From assembly GCA_001466705.2 (NCBI GenBank), contig LATX02000210.1, positions 62,001 through 126,000 on the forward strand: a stretch of 64,000 bases of DNA, given 5' to 3'. The stretch's first letter is position 1; every line of letters starts with the position of its first letter. The stretch is from Moniliophthora roreri (taxonomy: Eukaryota > Basidiomycota > Agaricomycetes > Agaricales > Marasmiaceae). The notes below the pieces were generated by a model. That model did not search any database and was not told the origin of the DNA. It was given only the letters and a program-made list of their open reading frames with translations. A program made the translations under genes and the position numbers. Below, piece by piece: positions 22,437 through 34,951 of the stretch.

Positions 22437-24017
22437 TGAAAATAAAGTATATAAGGGAATTTAGGACTAGTGTAAGCCCTGAGCAGCTAGTTAAAGCAAG
22501 TAGTAGAGAAGGATACAAATATTAGCAGAGTAATAGTTGATAGTAGGCCATACAGAGGTATCTGACTACTGCTAGTATGAAAATAAACAGTGAATCTGAA
22601 CACAGAGGAGCATTCCAAAAACTGTAGGGAACCACACCACATCATACCTCTCTATTGAAAGCATACTAAAGGGAATCTTTTTACTTTTAACAATATTTTC
22701 AATATATGCCCAATTGGAAGAAAGAATAGAAGCTTTCGATGATACACAGATGAGAATATTATTGAGAAATAGATATAGACAGAGAATGACAAATTATTAG
22801 CAGGAGGATACTTGAGATATCAATACCAAATTAGGGGAATGAAATAGACAATCAGTTACTGGAAAGGTGCCTGTATTATGGAAAAATGGAAGACAAAGCT
22901 GTATGATGAGAAACTAGCATGGCTGAGCTTATGCATACACTTTAAAACATGGAAATAGAGGCATATTATGCATTCACAGAACAGATGATAGTAGATGGAG
23001 AAGGAAGGAACTGTGCAGAGTGGCATGGAAGTATAATATTTGCAAACAGAGTCAGGAGGAGAGCTGTTTGACAGAGAAAATTGCAAATGATTAGTGTCAG
23101 GAGACTGCACAATTGTCATAGAAAAGGAATAAAAGAGTTTATGGTTATGAAGCCTAACTACAATTGGACACTGTGACAGAGAAATTACCAAATACAGCTC
23201 AGTTTTATTTGTATGTGTGACAGATATATTAGATTATTTATGTTGTAGAGTGTATAAAGGGATGTGTTTTGTAGGTGGAAAGCAGGAGAGATACTCTCCA
23301 CCAATTACCAGAGTATATGACGTTGTTGTTCAGGTAGAAGAGCTACCACCAATCAGTATTTTTCAACCACTTCAGGCTCTAGCTTATTTAGTTGTGCAAG
23401 AGGCACAGGCTAGTTGAGACCTGAGATTGTATTCCAAACCAGAGATCTAAATAAAAGCTAGGAAGAGCTTAGTTTTTAATGCAAGAGGCATGTTTTCTGA
23501 TAAGAAGAACATTGTATCAGTTTACCAAGAGGGTAGCTGATGTGCATCAGTATAGGCTGGTGTTTTGACATGAATCAGAGAGGGTTTTGGGCTAGCAGTG
23601 TCTAGAAAATTTGTCCTCTTGAGAATTGTTGCAGAACATAGCCAAAAGGGTTATATTCAGGTACAAGAGGTACCTTTGTTCTCACTTAGAAGAAGTTTGT
23701 TCTTTGGGCAGTTTCTGGTCAAACCTTATACCAGTATTTGCCTTTGAAGTGATTAATAAAACTACATACCCAAGAAAATATTTACAAAAAGATAAACACC
23801 AATCTCAAATCTGAGAAGTTGTTTTGAAGGCATTCATCTCTGAACTACTGAGCAAGACATTGAAAATTATCCTTAACATTGCAGTAACAGTGAACCATGC
23901 TGAACCAACTCACAAAACAAAACTGAGAATCAAGAACTTATACACCTTTTTCAGGGTATTTTGGTACCACAGGCCTTGTGTTTTCATAGTAGAGGCATAG
24001 GTTTTTGAGCATCTTCA
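22437..24017 (+). repeat. Element E 5' LTR (about 1.6 kb, AT-rich)
   Basis: This matches 34952-35853 plus 43067-43773, and its first part also matches the reverse complement of 33440-33620. The right end is placed at ...GAGCATCTTCA (24017), because in the second copy the match stops at the same point (43773). A TGGAGCCCACTG primer-site-like sequence follows at 24020. The left end is approximate, since no duplication is visible. CG dinucleotides are almost absent. No gene lies inside. Confidence 0.7.
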
Positions 24018-24264
24018 TCTGGAGCCCACTGTGAGAGAGGTTCTAGAGAATATTATCAGTAAATTGCTTGTTATGAAGAGAATATGCTTCAGAAAAGACA
24101 ATCAGATAGAGAATATTAGTTAAGTCTTGAAGAGATTTGACTCAAAACACTAGAGATCTTAGAGACAGATAAAGATCTAGAGTAAAGAACTATACAAGAT
24201 TAGTCCAAAGAAAAGAACCATTGATGAATTTGTTCAAGGTTCCAGTTCACAGACAGAAGGAGCT

Positions 24265-25992
24265 TTGTCCAGTCAATTAGGAGCTTCATTGTCATCACAG
24301 TCCAGTGTAGAAAGGAGAGTGACAAGGTGTCTTACAAGAACTACAGGCTCACAGTTACTACCACCTGCAGAGAGTTTTACTAGAAGCAGAGTGCCCATAT
24401 ATCCAGCTTCAACATTTGGTACTGCAGAAAGATTCCCACAGTTCCAAGAGGAATTTGTTCTCAGTCCAGCACATAGAAGATATATAGATTAAAAGCACTA
24501 CCTAATACACCATTAATACTTACACCAAGAGAGTCTCCTGAACAGATAGAACAAAGCGATAGTTCAAGCTCCAGCTTGGAAGAAGAAGAATATTTTGAAC
24601 CAGACAAAGAAGTTACAGAAGATGATACCGTATCTGAACAGACCATAATGGCAGACTTNGATGTGTCAAAAATCTATCTAGCTATGTTGAAGTTTTCATA
24701 TGATCTAAGACAGCAGTTGCAAGATAGAAAAGAAGCATTGGGCCACTCATGGAGTGAGTTCAGGAAATTATTATTTAGAGAATTCCCAGATTCAGTTGAT
24801 AATAGCCAAGGATCAATGGTCAGGTTGCAGAAGATTGTAGCAGTATATCAGAAAGCTACAGACTGGGATTTAGAAAAGCTCAGAGCATATTATAGGGCAT
24901 TTAAGCTGGAAACAGCTAAATAAATGAGAGACCCACCTATGATTTCAAATTTTGAAGCAAAAGGCTTTTATTTAGCAGGTTTAGAACCATCAGTTCATGA
25001 AAGAGTCTGAATTAGAATGGCTGATTGGTCTCTGAACAAGTTAAATTTGGAAGCTGAAGATAGAAGAAGAATGGATCTATGGAAACTTCAGGAAGTCATA
25101 GAACAAGCAGAGATGATTATGAGTGCAAGCTCAGGAGATATATATATATATGGGATCAGGAAGTTTTGCATTGGGAGCTGGAGTCCCACCAGTGAACCCA
25201 GGAGTGGGAACAGCAATGGTAAGTGCAGCAATGCCTTTGTCATATCTGTTCCAGCCACTGCTAGTATTCCCTACTATGAACATTACTCAACCATTGAAGC
25301 CAGTTTTAGTGAAACAAGAGAAGCTGTTTCCAGATATCCTAGATAAGACTAAAGAAGAAGCAGAGTTGAGAACTATGGGCATAGCTACATCTATAGATGC
25401 ACATACAGTTTCTATCAAGGCACATGAAACAGAATTGGCAGCCTTAAGAAAGGGAATGGAAGATGTAAAGACACTTTCCACTGAAGTTAAAGATATAAAA
25501 ACAATGTTAGTAGGCATGCCAGGACAGATTATTGCTGCAATGGCAGGGCAAGCTAGACCATGTGATGGAAATAATAATATGGTTAGAGGAAAACCAGGAC
25601 AGCCAATGATTGGTGGAGGAAAATATTTATGTTTCTACTGCAATGAAGATAGTTATAGGCTTAGAGATTGTCCTTACCAAAGAGAAATGATACAGAAAGG
25701 ATGGATCATTTGGAATAATAGTGCAGCCAAATACACATTGAGAGATAGCACTGGATTTTCAAAGGTTGAACCTGGTGAGAAACTCAAAGATAGAGTGGCA
25801 GAATACATAAAGCAACAAGGATGGGATAGAATTGTGCATCCAGATGCACATTTGTTTATAGAAATAGAAGAACCAGCAGTAGTTTATCAGGCAGCAGTAG
25901 CTCAACCTCAGAAGGGGATGGACTTGGATAGGCTGTTGACATTGTTGGCAGAAAAGATGAAGCCTGCAAATGATATGCAGTCAAAAAACTAG
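24265..25992 (+). pseudogene. Element E gag
   Basis: Fragments in several frames encode an N-terminal Ser/Arg-rich region, a helical capsid-like part (about 24660-25110, with SEFRKLLFREFPDS), a coiled-coil section (about 25350-25510) and one zinc knuckle at about 25631 (CFYCNEDSYRLRDC). In that knuckle the His position is Tyr, so CX2CX4YX4C would bind zinc poorly. A single N lies at 24659. The protein is typical of large Agaricomycete gypsy elements. The number of frame changes shows a dead copy. Confidence 0.65.
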
Positions 25993-26003
25993 CAGACCCA
26001 AGG

Positions 26004-27959
26004 ATGGGGCTGGTTAATTCAAGAATAGCCAATAATAGTGCCCCTGAGGGTAACCCAAAGAGATTGATGCCACAAATTGAAATACCTAGGATGAAACAAT
26101 CAGAAAAGAAAAAGTATATTGACCTAATGGCTGATACATTGGAAACTGATGGGTTAGCTATCAATGCTAGAGAGAATAATGAGAAAGTACAAAAGACAGT
26201 GAGGTTCGACAAACCAAATAAAGAAGTAAGACCATTTAATAAGGTAGAGCCAATAGAGAGGGCTCCCCTACCTAAGAATCAGGTAATAGAAAGAGGCTCT
26301 TCACATTTGAAGCAGTTAGGACAAAAGAATAAAGAAATCTTAGGAAAAAGAGATAATTCAATTGACTTGACAATGGTGAAAATTGAAGAAGGAATCCTAG
26401 AGAAATATTTAAAGTTGGAAGCAAATACACTGTTGGGAGAAATGTTGAAAATTTCACCAGCAGTAAGAAAGTTTTTGGCTAGAAAATGCAGATTTAGAAA
26501 TATTAAGCAGAGATCAGCAAAAGAATTTATGAGCAGTTACCCAGAGCACAAGCATTAGCATTGAGTGATGAAGTACTGGAGGATCTGGATAAAGCTGATT
26601 TTGTAATTGATATTGAAAGTATTGTTGAAGCAGATGAAGAATTAGCACAGTCCTTCTTGGAAGTTCTGGAAGTAGAACAGAATGGAATGCTAGCAGGGAC
26701 TGTAGTGCAAAAAGATGTGATAGACACATATCTGAATGATATATCAGAAGATCAGAGAAATAAAGTGATTATAGTAGCATTCCAATCTGAGAACCTGAGG
26801 TGTGTTTATGTGAAATTAAATGGACACCCAGATGAGATTGAAGGGATTTTGGACCCAGGCTCTATGATCCTTTTTATAGATAAGAAGGAAGCAGTAGGAA
26901 GAGGGATTACATGAGATCCTTCTATATGCATACATATGCAGAGTGCAAACACTGGGGCTAGCTAGGAATAAGTTGATACAGATTGGAGATTTGGAATTGA
27001 GAGCACAACTTCATGTGTTGGAGAAAGCACCATATCAGTTACTGATAGGGAGACCATTTGAATCTCTAACCAGTATGGAAACAAAAGCATATTCAGATGG
27101 AAGGTTAGGCTTAATGTTAATGTGCCCAAATACAGGCAAGGGGTTGACATGTGGAAACACAGAGGACAAGGAATAAAAGTAGAACAATCAAAGATGAGCC
27201 AGAAATAAGATCCACAGAGAGGGATACACATGTTGGCCCACCTAAAGAAGAGATAAACAATGACATAGAGATTACAAGTTTTCAAGAAACCTTGAGGAAC
27301 TGTTAGAAGAACAGGGAGAGGTAGCCTTGATATTAAGGATAGATGAAAATGGAGAATGTGTAGTAGAAAGATATGCTATACCAAGCAAGAATATTTTTGA
27401 AAATGAAGAATTAGTGAATGCATTTGCACAAGCTGCAAGAGATGAACCAGAAGCACAAATGCTAATAGAAGAAAAACTAGATAAATTGATAATGCAGAGC
27501 ATGACCCATTTGGAAGGGAAAGCTTTCCAATGTGTGGTAGATCAGGCAAATGAAATATTAAGAGAACATTCCAAGGGCAAGGGTCAGTATAAAGAATATT
27601 TATATGAGAAGAATGACCAGCTGCCTACAGTAAAGATGTTCAATGTAATGCAGACTAGAGATGAAGCATTGAGTGACATATATGATGTATTTGGAAAATA
27701 CAAACCAGTGGATAAGAAAGTTCACCTAGTGAAGGCAACATTACCACAGGAATTTCATGTTAAGAGACAGATTGTTGGAGATCCATTAGAAGGAATACCT
27801 ATACTTCCAGTACATCCACCAGAATTCACACTAGGAGAAAGATATACTCAAGAAAGAAAGAATATTATTGATAAGAATCACCCAGAGGGATTTCTTTGGT
27901 CAGAAGAGAGAAAATTATTACATGAATTAATGAAATTACAAGAGATGGCATTTGCATAG
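26004..27959 (+). pseudogene. Element E protease and linker region
   Basis: Several frames together encode a retropepsin-like segment: KLNGHPDEIEGILDPGSMI at about 26813-26870, where the usual catalytic DSG reads DPG, then RPFE(S)LT near 27050. A long linker follows, up to the RT fingers (about 27830-27950, with FLWSEERKLLHELMKLQE). Frame changes occur at about 26560, 26930 and 27180. I would expect cleavage of the E polyprotein from an intact homologue, but not from this one. Confidence 0.55.
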
Positions 27960-28019
27960 AATGCAGCAGAAGGAGGAAATTTTAGAACAGATTTCTTTCC
28001 ACCAGTAAAGTTCCCAGTA

Positions 28020-29861
28020 TTACCACATGTGCCTTGGGTAGAGAGAAATATTCCCATTCCACCAGGTATATACAAGGAGGTTTGCAGAATAATAAAAGAC
28101 AAGATAGATGCAGGAGTATATGAGCCATCTAGTTTGTCATATTGATTGAAATGGTTCTGTGTATTAAAGAAAGTTGAGAATAGTGTATAGCTTGAAGCCA
28201 TTGAACAAAGTGATGATTCAGTACTCAGGAGTACCACCTGTGACAGCTGAAGTAGCAAGTCATTTTTCAGGCAGAGCATGCATAGGACTCTTAGACATAT
28301 GGGTTGGACATGATGAGAGGTTAATAGATGAAGAATCAAGAGATTTAACAATGTTTCAGACACTGTTTAGACCATATAGATTGGTAAAGTTACCAATGGA
28401 ATGGACTAATTTGGTACCAATATTTCATGATGATGTTTATTATATATTTAGAGATAAGATACCAGAAATTACAATGCCATATGTGGATAATGTATTGGCA
28501 GGGAGACCAGCATCTCAGTACAGATTAGAAGATGGAAGTTTTGAAACCATACCAGAGAACCCAGAAATGAGAAAATTTGTATGGAAGCATATGAATAATA
28601 TGAACAGATTGATGCAGAGACTGAAATATGTTGGAGGAACATTTTCAGGTCCCAAAGCATTTATATGTTTAGAAAGGGGTGTGGTAAGTAGGACCAGGGG
28701 GTCAAGAGATAAATAAGAAATTTGCAAAGGTAGTTTTGGATTGGGATCCAAATACTTTTGAATCAAAGACAGATGTAAAGTCGTTATTGGGTACAGCAGT
28801 ACAGATGCATACTTTTATTAAAGATTATGCAAAGATAACAAGACCATTGAATAAGATTACTGGAGCAAATGCAATTTTCCAAATGGGAGAAGAAGAGAAA
28901 CAAGCAGTTAGAAATCTGCAAGAAGCTATTAGGAATGCACCTTGCTTGAAGCCAGTAGATTATAGAAAACCATTAATATTAGCAGTTGATACATTGTGGC
29001 AAGCAGTAGGCTTCTACTTATATCAACTAGATGAAAACAATTCAAAGAGAAAATATTTTAATTATTTTGGATCAGTCAGTGTGAATGAGAGAGAAGTGAG
29101 ATTTTCACAGCCCAAGAGGAAGTTGTATGGATTAAAGATGGCTTTAGAAGCCATCTGTCAAANATATGTGGATAATGTATTGGCAGGGAGACCAGCATCT
29201 CAGTACAGATTAGAAGATGGAAGTTTTGAAACCATACCAGAGAACCCAGAAATGAGAAAATTTGTATGGAAGCATATGAATAATATGAACAGATTGATGC
29301 AGAGACTGAAATATGTTGGAGGAACATTTTCAGGTCCCAAAGCATTTATATGTTTAGAAAGGGGTGTGGTAAGTAGGACCAGGGGGTCAAGAGATAAATA
29401 AGAAATTTGCAAAGGTAGTTTTGGATTGGGATCCAAATACTTTTGAATCAAAGACAGATGTAAAGTCGTTATTGGGTACAGCAGTACAGATGCATACTTT
29501 TATTAAAGATTATGCAAAGATAACAAGACCATTGAATAAGATTACTGGAGCAAATGCAATTTTCCAAATGGGAGAAGAAGAGAAACAAGCAGTTAGAAAT
29601 CTGCAAGAAGCTATTAGGAATGCACCTTGCTTGAAGCCAGTAGATTATAGAAAACCATTAATATTAGCAGTTGATACATTGTGGCAAGCAGTAGGCTTCT
29701 ACTTATATCAACTAGATGAAAACAATTCAAAGAGAAAATATTTTAATTATTTTGGATCAGTCAGTGTGAATGAGAGAGAAGTGAGATTTTCACAGCCCAA
29801 GAGGAAGTTGTATGGATTAAAGATGGCTTTAGAAGCCATCTGTCAAACCCAAATAACATAA
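28020..29861 (+). pseudogene. Element E reverse transcriptase and RNase H
   Basis: RT motifs are visible: DAGVYEPSSLSY (28107), RIVYSLKPLNKV (28175), FQTLFRPYRLVKLPMEWTN (28350) and the catalytic box, here YVDN (28483), where an active enzyme has YxDD. The connection and RNase H part follows at 28736-29160 (AVDTLWQAVGFYLYQ). After the N at 29163, the block 28479-29162 repeats as 29164-29847. Integrase is missing. Stops lie at 28143, 28714 and elsewhere. This copy is not functional. Confidence 0.75.
29163..29163. other. Single N followed by a 684-bp direct duplication
   Basis: The base N separates 28479-29162 from 29164-29847, which read identically over their length by eye. The most economical reading is two overlapping contig ends placed end to end. 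Confidence 0.8.
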
Positions 29862-30084
29862 TGTACAGAGTTGGATCAAAAATTAATCCCATCATGCTGT
29901 ACAATGCCTTTCATCACAAAAGGGTGCTAGATGTTAAAATATAATATTTTACTTATGGAGAGCTCATGTACACTATGCCCCCTACATGTACTACCTTCCA
30001 TGGACTCAGGCTCTTAACAGTATGATATTAGTTTGTACATTAGAGCAAGACTATACCAAAACAGATGAAGGTGTAAACTAAGCT
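29862..30084. other. Short non-coding stretch between E and the KDZ relic
   Basis: No gene, repeat end or terminal inverted repeat could be recognised. This includes the breakpoint where E loses its integrase. Confidence 0.4.
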
Positions 30085-32060
30085 ATGAAAAGACATCCAG
30101 AAGGGCATTCAAAACCTTCTCTGCTCTTGCTCTGTCATTATGTTCCTCCTCCTTACCATCATCAAGGTGGACCTCTGACTTTCCACCTGTCTTGGCACAC
30201 TTGGTCTCTATTGGAGGCCTCACCTTGTTGCCAGCATTCTGGATGTCATGAATCTCCTGAGCAGCATCCAAATCTCCTCCTGGCCTCTTAACAACCCCTT
30301 TCCCTGGCGTAAAGTAATAGTCATTGGTATGATCATACCCCAGCAGCTTTGTAATACATTCTAGTCATTTGAGGTAGAGTTGATTGAAGTGAGTGCAATG
30401 CTTAAAATGGTTCTTCACAGCCCATGTGAATGTGATATCTTCTATGGTGATCTTGTCAATGACCTTATTGCCATACAGTCTCCTTGGCAATGAAGGTAAC
30501 AAGGCATCTGATCTCGATGTGGAGCCACTCAATCTCTTCCTCTACTCTCAATAGCTTGAAAAACTAAGTCATCAACTTGCAGTTTGTGGGGACAGCCCAC
30601 AGCTTCTTGCGAATGTCACCTCATGTCTCTCTTAGGAACTTGAAGTTAGCAATGAAGCTGCAATCCAGGAGGTCTTTGATGTCAATACTTTCTCAGGGTG
30701 GTTTGGGAGCTTTGCCAGCCTTATTCAAGCATTTGATAGCAGACCTAATGGCAGATAATCATGTCTTTATGGCTGTGACAATTGCTTGATGCATTTTGTA
30801 AGCTGAGAATGGAATCAGTTCTAGTATTGCACTTAATCAGAATATAACCATGTACCTGTACCAGCCATGTTTAACCTCACCATCTCAAATATCCATGCCA
30901 CCACCAGTCCTTCTAGCAGATCTACAGCTTGCCAGTATTCCCCTTCTCTTGATTTCTGGTCATATGATGTCCATTCCAGAGACTCTGGGACCTAGTGTAC
31001 AATGATGTTAAGCTTTTGTTTGATGCCTTGTAGGTTGCATATAAGTTTTGCCTCAAGTTCCATCTTGTGAAAGACTTTGGTTTCTGTAGACTTTGTTATA
31101 TCTTGCATCTCAAGCTGGAAGGATGCCCAGTCTTTCTAGAAAGTGTCTAGTCTTTCCCTGTTGATACAATGATTAGCACTAGCTAGAACATCAAAGATTT
31201 AGAACTTACTGGCACTGGTCTAGCTGCACCAGCTTTTGGAAGTACTTCATCTTCAGTGTTTCAATCTTGGGCTTCTTCTTTTTGGAAAGAAGCCAGACTC
31301 TCTCCACTCAAAGAATGTCAAGGGTTTAAAACCAAAAGCATCTATTTGCTCTTTGACCTTTGTCTTTGTTGTGAGAATACCAAGAGCTGTCTTGTAATTT
31401 CCAAGAAGGATCTTTGAGAGATTGGTGTAGGTGTCAAAGGCATCGTGATAGTAGATGCATTCAGTGATGATTTGGTGGCAGTGGAAGAGACTAGCATGAC
31501 AGGTAACAGTAGTGAGTTCATTGGATTTGGAGAAGTGCTGTTTACACTGTTTAAGGTTCTTGTTTCCCATGCCCAAAAGATAGGTGAGCAGGAAGTACAG
31601 TTGGCAAATGCATTGATGACCATGGCTGTGAAAAATACCTATCAGCATAATCAATCTATCCTGAAGTGCAGCTGCATGCAATGGGCTCTTTAAACCTGTC
31701 TTGATCAGCTGGCATGCTAGGTCATAGCCACAGCTGACACCCTCTGGGTCCCTTAGCATTAATCCTTCTACCAGTGGCTTCTCATTCAGCATCTCCTGCT
31801 CATCCTCTATGGCTTCCAGTAAGATGTGCAAGACAGCAAGCAGATACTTCCTCTGTTCTCCACTATAGACCATATCCACTGCTTTCAACATGAAGCTATG
31901 ATGACAAAGCATTACAAACCAGCCTTGGATATCAAAGACATTCCAATACTTCGCCATGTGCTTATCATTCATGTTTTTCCATTTCTCTTCACAAGAGCTT
32001 TCTGAGTCATTGATGTTGGCACATATCTCCATATTGAGATCTCTTGCTGTTTTCCTTCTC
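30085..32060 (-). pseudogene. KDZ (Kyakuja-Dileera-Zisupton) transposase relic
   Basis: The minus strand encodes a 250-residue segment with the KDZ pattern: AVDMVYSGEQRKYLLAVL, then CGYDLACQLI, then LIGIFHSHGHQCICQL, FSKSNELT and LFHCHQIITECIYYHDAF. The downstream half, with the typical C-terminal helical part (YWQAVDLLEGLVVAWIFEM, LNMAGTG), continues in broken frames to about 30085. KDZ transposases are large DNA-transposon enzymes common in mushrooms. The N-terminal half is missing: at about 32060 the sequence changes to a gypsy gag. Several stops and frame changes are present, and no terminal inverted repeats were found. Confidence 0.8.
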
Positions 32061-33235
32061 TTCTTTTGTTTGATCATCAACAATAGCCCAGATCTTTGCA
32101 AACCTTTCTTCTTTGGTCATCTTCTTCAGCTTCTCCCTCTTGGGTTCCTTCTTTTTTTTCCAGGCAATCTCTAACTCTATGTCTGCTCCTCCTGCATTGA
32201 AAGCAAAGTCCTTTTGCCATGTATTCCTTTTGGTCCACTTTGCTTATCTTGCAAACTAAAGTACCTTTCTTCTTCCAGAAGCTCCTCTAGAGCTTTCTTC
32301 CATTGTCTTTGTCCCACTTCTTTCCATATTCCATAGCCTGCTTCCAACTTTCACCAAACAAGGTTGCAGCAGTCATCCAGTCTTTAATAGTCTCCAGCTT
32401 CCCTTCCAGTTGAGTCATGATCTTTAGCATGAGGTTTTTTAGTAACCTCTGCTTAAAGGCTTCAATCTGTGCTGCATCATTATACTCTGTCTGTTTGGCT
32501 AGAAATTGGAATTGATAGGTGTATTCATTGGCCTATTCCTTTATCTTTAGATCTTGGAGCTTCATTTGGGCTTTGAGTGCCATATCCAGGGGTTCAAATG
32601 CTACTTTGAAGTCCTCAATGAAGTCCACCCATGAGACCTTTTTGGCTTCTGCATCCCTTATGAGAAGGAGATCTGTCTTGTTGTTCTTTCAAAACTCCTC
32701 TGATCTATCTGTCATGTATGACAACAGGAACAGCTTCTTAGCTTGGTCCATAGTGAACATTTTCAGGTTTAGTTTGACATAAAGGAGCACTTCTCATAAG
32801 AACTTCTTTGCCTCCTTCTGTTCTCTCATAAATACTCATAGGAGAGCTGCTTTTATCTCTTTTTCCACAATGACTTGTACTGGCACCATGCTTCCAATCA
32901 TTATCTCCTCTCTGGGTTCCCCTTTTGGCACACTTCCAGACAGTTTCTTTTCTTCAGCCATCTCAATTGGCAATCACAGGTACCTTGCTTGAGGGCTATT
33001 TTTCAGAGTTTCCAGAAGTCTCTGGAAGGAAGGAGTCTTGTTCTTCGGGAGATTTGGTGAAGGTGCCTGATGTAGAAGATCCTTCTCTCTTCAATATCTG
33101 TGGCAATTCAAAGCCTTTATAACCTGCTTCTTTGAATCCACACACTGTGGATTGTAGGGTCAAGGTTCTCCTTGTTCTTAATGGACTGGGTGGTGTCTCT
33201 TCCTGAGACTGCTTCTGTTGCGAGAGCAAGGGGGA
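32060..33235 (-). pseudogene. Gypsy gag relic, antisense, joined to the KDZ relic
   Basis: The minus strand encodes a gag closely similar to that of gypsies A and B: KLFLLSYMTDRS (about 32730), VSWVDFIEDFK, FEPLDMALKAQMKLQDLK, TIKDWMTAATLF and a zinc knuckle CFQCRRSRHRVRDC (about 32210), complete CX2CX4HX4C. It ends abruptly against KDZ coding sequence near 32060. Upstream it is cut by the N at 33240. The intact knuckle shows an Arg codon after its His, where gypsy A has a TGA stop. Confidence 0.75.
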
Positions 33236-33239
33236 GGGG

Positions 33240-33240
33240 N
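33240..33240. other. Single N (assembly join)
   Basis: An ambiguous base sits between the gag relic and AT-rich sequence; compare the Ns at 24659, 29163 and 35346. Confidence 0.7.
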
Positions 33241-33439
33241 TGATCCAGGCACCTTCTCAGTATCCTATCATCTATTTCATTTGCTTCAATTTGATATCAG
33301 TATCTCAAGTATCCTGCCAACAATTCATTATTTTCTGTTTATCTCTGTTTCTCCATTAATATTCTGTCTGAGTATCATTGAAGGCTTTTATTCTTTCTTC
33401 AAATTGAGTGTTGAATCAAAAATATTATTAAAAAATTGA

Positions 33440-33620
33440 AAATATTCCCTTTGGTATGCTTTCAATAGAGAGATATGGTGTGGTTTTAGTCTTTACAGGT
33501 TTCAGGACACTCCTCTGTATTCATATTCACTGTTTGTTTTCATACCAGCAGTGGTCAGGTACTTCTATATAGCCTACCATCAACCATTACTCTGCTGATA
33601 CTTTAAGTCCTTCTCTCTCC
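33440..33620 (-). repeat. Inverted fragment of the E LTR
   Basis: The reverse complement matches the first 180 bp of the E LTR (22500-22690 and 35020-35210), including the stretches around CAGCAGAGTAATGGTTGA and CTCTCTATTGAAAGCATAC. It lies tail to tail with the start of gypsy D sequence at about 33622. Confidence 0.7.
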
Positions 33621-33621
33621 C

Positions 33622-34567
33622 ACAGGCAGATTGGAATATCCTCCTCGATCTCCCACAGAGGCCCTTGAGGACTATGAGCTCGTCGAGAGTTCCCGACCTA
33701 TGTCTGCCCCCCCCATCATGATCTACTGTTTCAATACAGACGGGTTCGATCGACCAGAACCATCTCCAAGTCCCGAGCCCCAACCTTCCCCAGTCCCCCC
33801 CGCTGCAACCAGAGTGTCCGCGCCCCCAGAACCTGTCCCCCGATCCATCCAGCTCCGAGTCCAGTTTAGTCCCGATGTCAAGGAGATCCCTGTCACTCGA
33901 GCCGAGCTCAACAGAACCCCTACCCCACCCCCTTGTATCCCTTTCACAATCTCTGCAAACAGCGACCCTCAGAACACCTGGACCACCCAGGATTGGAACG
34001 CCCCAGACGACCCCTAGGACACCTCCTCCTGGACCCTCCGACCCGTCACCCCCAAACAGCCCGTCGCCCCCCGAAAACAGCGCCGACGCCGCAACAACCG
34101 AACCCAAAAATCAACCGTCCTCCTCTCCACCCAGTCCGATATCCATACCCGAGTTCATAAATGCAATCAATGCAGTAAGCAGGGTCACCATACACAGGAC
34201 TGTCGAGACTACCAGTGTTCGGTCTGCGACACATACCAACCTCACCATCTCTCTGAACATTGCCCACGACTACGACGAAGTGAACAAATTTTTATCGCAC
34301 GGTCTGTTCGGAGTCATCCAACTCTTGATGGCTTTGAGGAGGACTATGCTGATTCGTCCACCCTCTCCAATCTTACCGACGAGCCCCACTTCTACTGAAG
34401 AAGAAGAAGAAGCTCCACCTGTCTATACCATCGTTCGCATCACAGACGACAGGGAACCCATCACACTCACCACCGACGATGGAGAGGAGAGGATGTTTGT
34501 GCCGGTAAGATATGTCAATGGAGCTACGATATTCGAAGCTGGAACTTCGAACCATAACAGGGGCTAA
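33622..34567 (+). pseudogene. Gypsy D third ORF (tandem zinc knuckles), 5'-truncated
   Basis: Frame 1 is open from 33631 to a TAG at 34015, then on in the same frame to TGA 34396. The first part is Pro/Ser-rich. After the TAG comes a basic segment, then two zinc knuckles: CNQCSKQGHHTQDC (CX2CX4HX4C, 34165) and CSVCDTYQPHHLSEHC (CX2CX6HX4C, 34216). Frame 2 is open in parallel from 33875 to 34567 and encodes the acidic tail next to the LTR. Gag and pol of this element are missing. CG dinucleotides are frequent, unlike the neighbouring E sequence, so D looks younger. Whether the TAG is a mutation or is bypassed is open. Confidence 0.65.
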
Positions 34568-34951
34568 TGTTACAAACACGAGGACTCCGAGGACAAGTAG
34601 GGCACTTAATGTATTTGTATTCCATTTCTCATTATCTTGCTTAGTCTTGTATTCTTTTTCATTACCAATGCTTCTCTCTGTTTCTTTTACTTACCAAGAT
34701 TCACTGTGCTTACTCATAGTAGCTATTTTTAGTTCTGAGTACTTAGTCATAGTTAGAGTCTATTTTCTATAAATACACTTAACCAGTTAACAAGCTTCTC
34801 TAGCTTGACCTGGTTAAAACCTTATCAAAACCTTGTCTGATCATTTGAACTTCTATCTTAAGTCAATTGAATCAACTCTATTGACTTCAAGAATCAAGTC
34901 CTTCAAGCTCAAACTTGAACTTATTGTTGACAGCAAAGGACTCACGTAACA
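34568..34951 (+). repeat. Gypsy D 3' LTR
   Basis: The 384-bp LTR starts TGTTACAAAC and ends CTCACGTAACA. TATAAATA near 34770 is followed, 34 bp from its start, by AGCTTGACCT. The 3' end abuts the start of E LTR homology at 34952. The left LTR of D is absent. Confidence 0.8.

Noticed and set aside
23217..23417. Open frames in the E LTR, repeated at 35320-35577
   Set aside because: They occur in both LTR copies with frame-disrupting changes and no protein-like pattern; LTR sequence, not a gene.
27878..28363. 161-codon minus-strand frame in element E
   Set aside because: Antisense of the RT fingers region; no motif of its own.
33721..33760. GGTTCGATCG resembling a tRNA B box
   Set aside because: No A box, acceptor stem or cloverleaf can be folded around it; it lies in the gypsy D third ORF.
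33580..34107. 175-codon Gly-rich minus-strand frame
   Set aside because: Complement of the Pro/Ser-rich part of the gypsy D third ORF; composition artefact.
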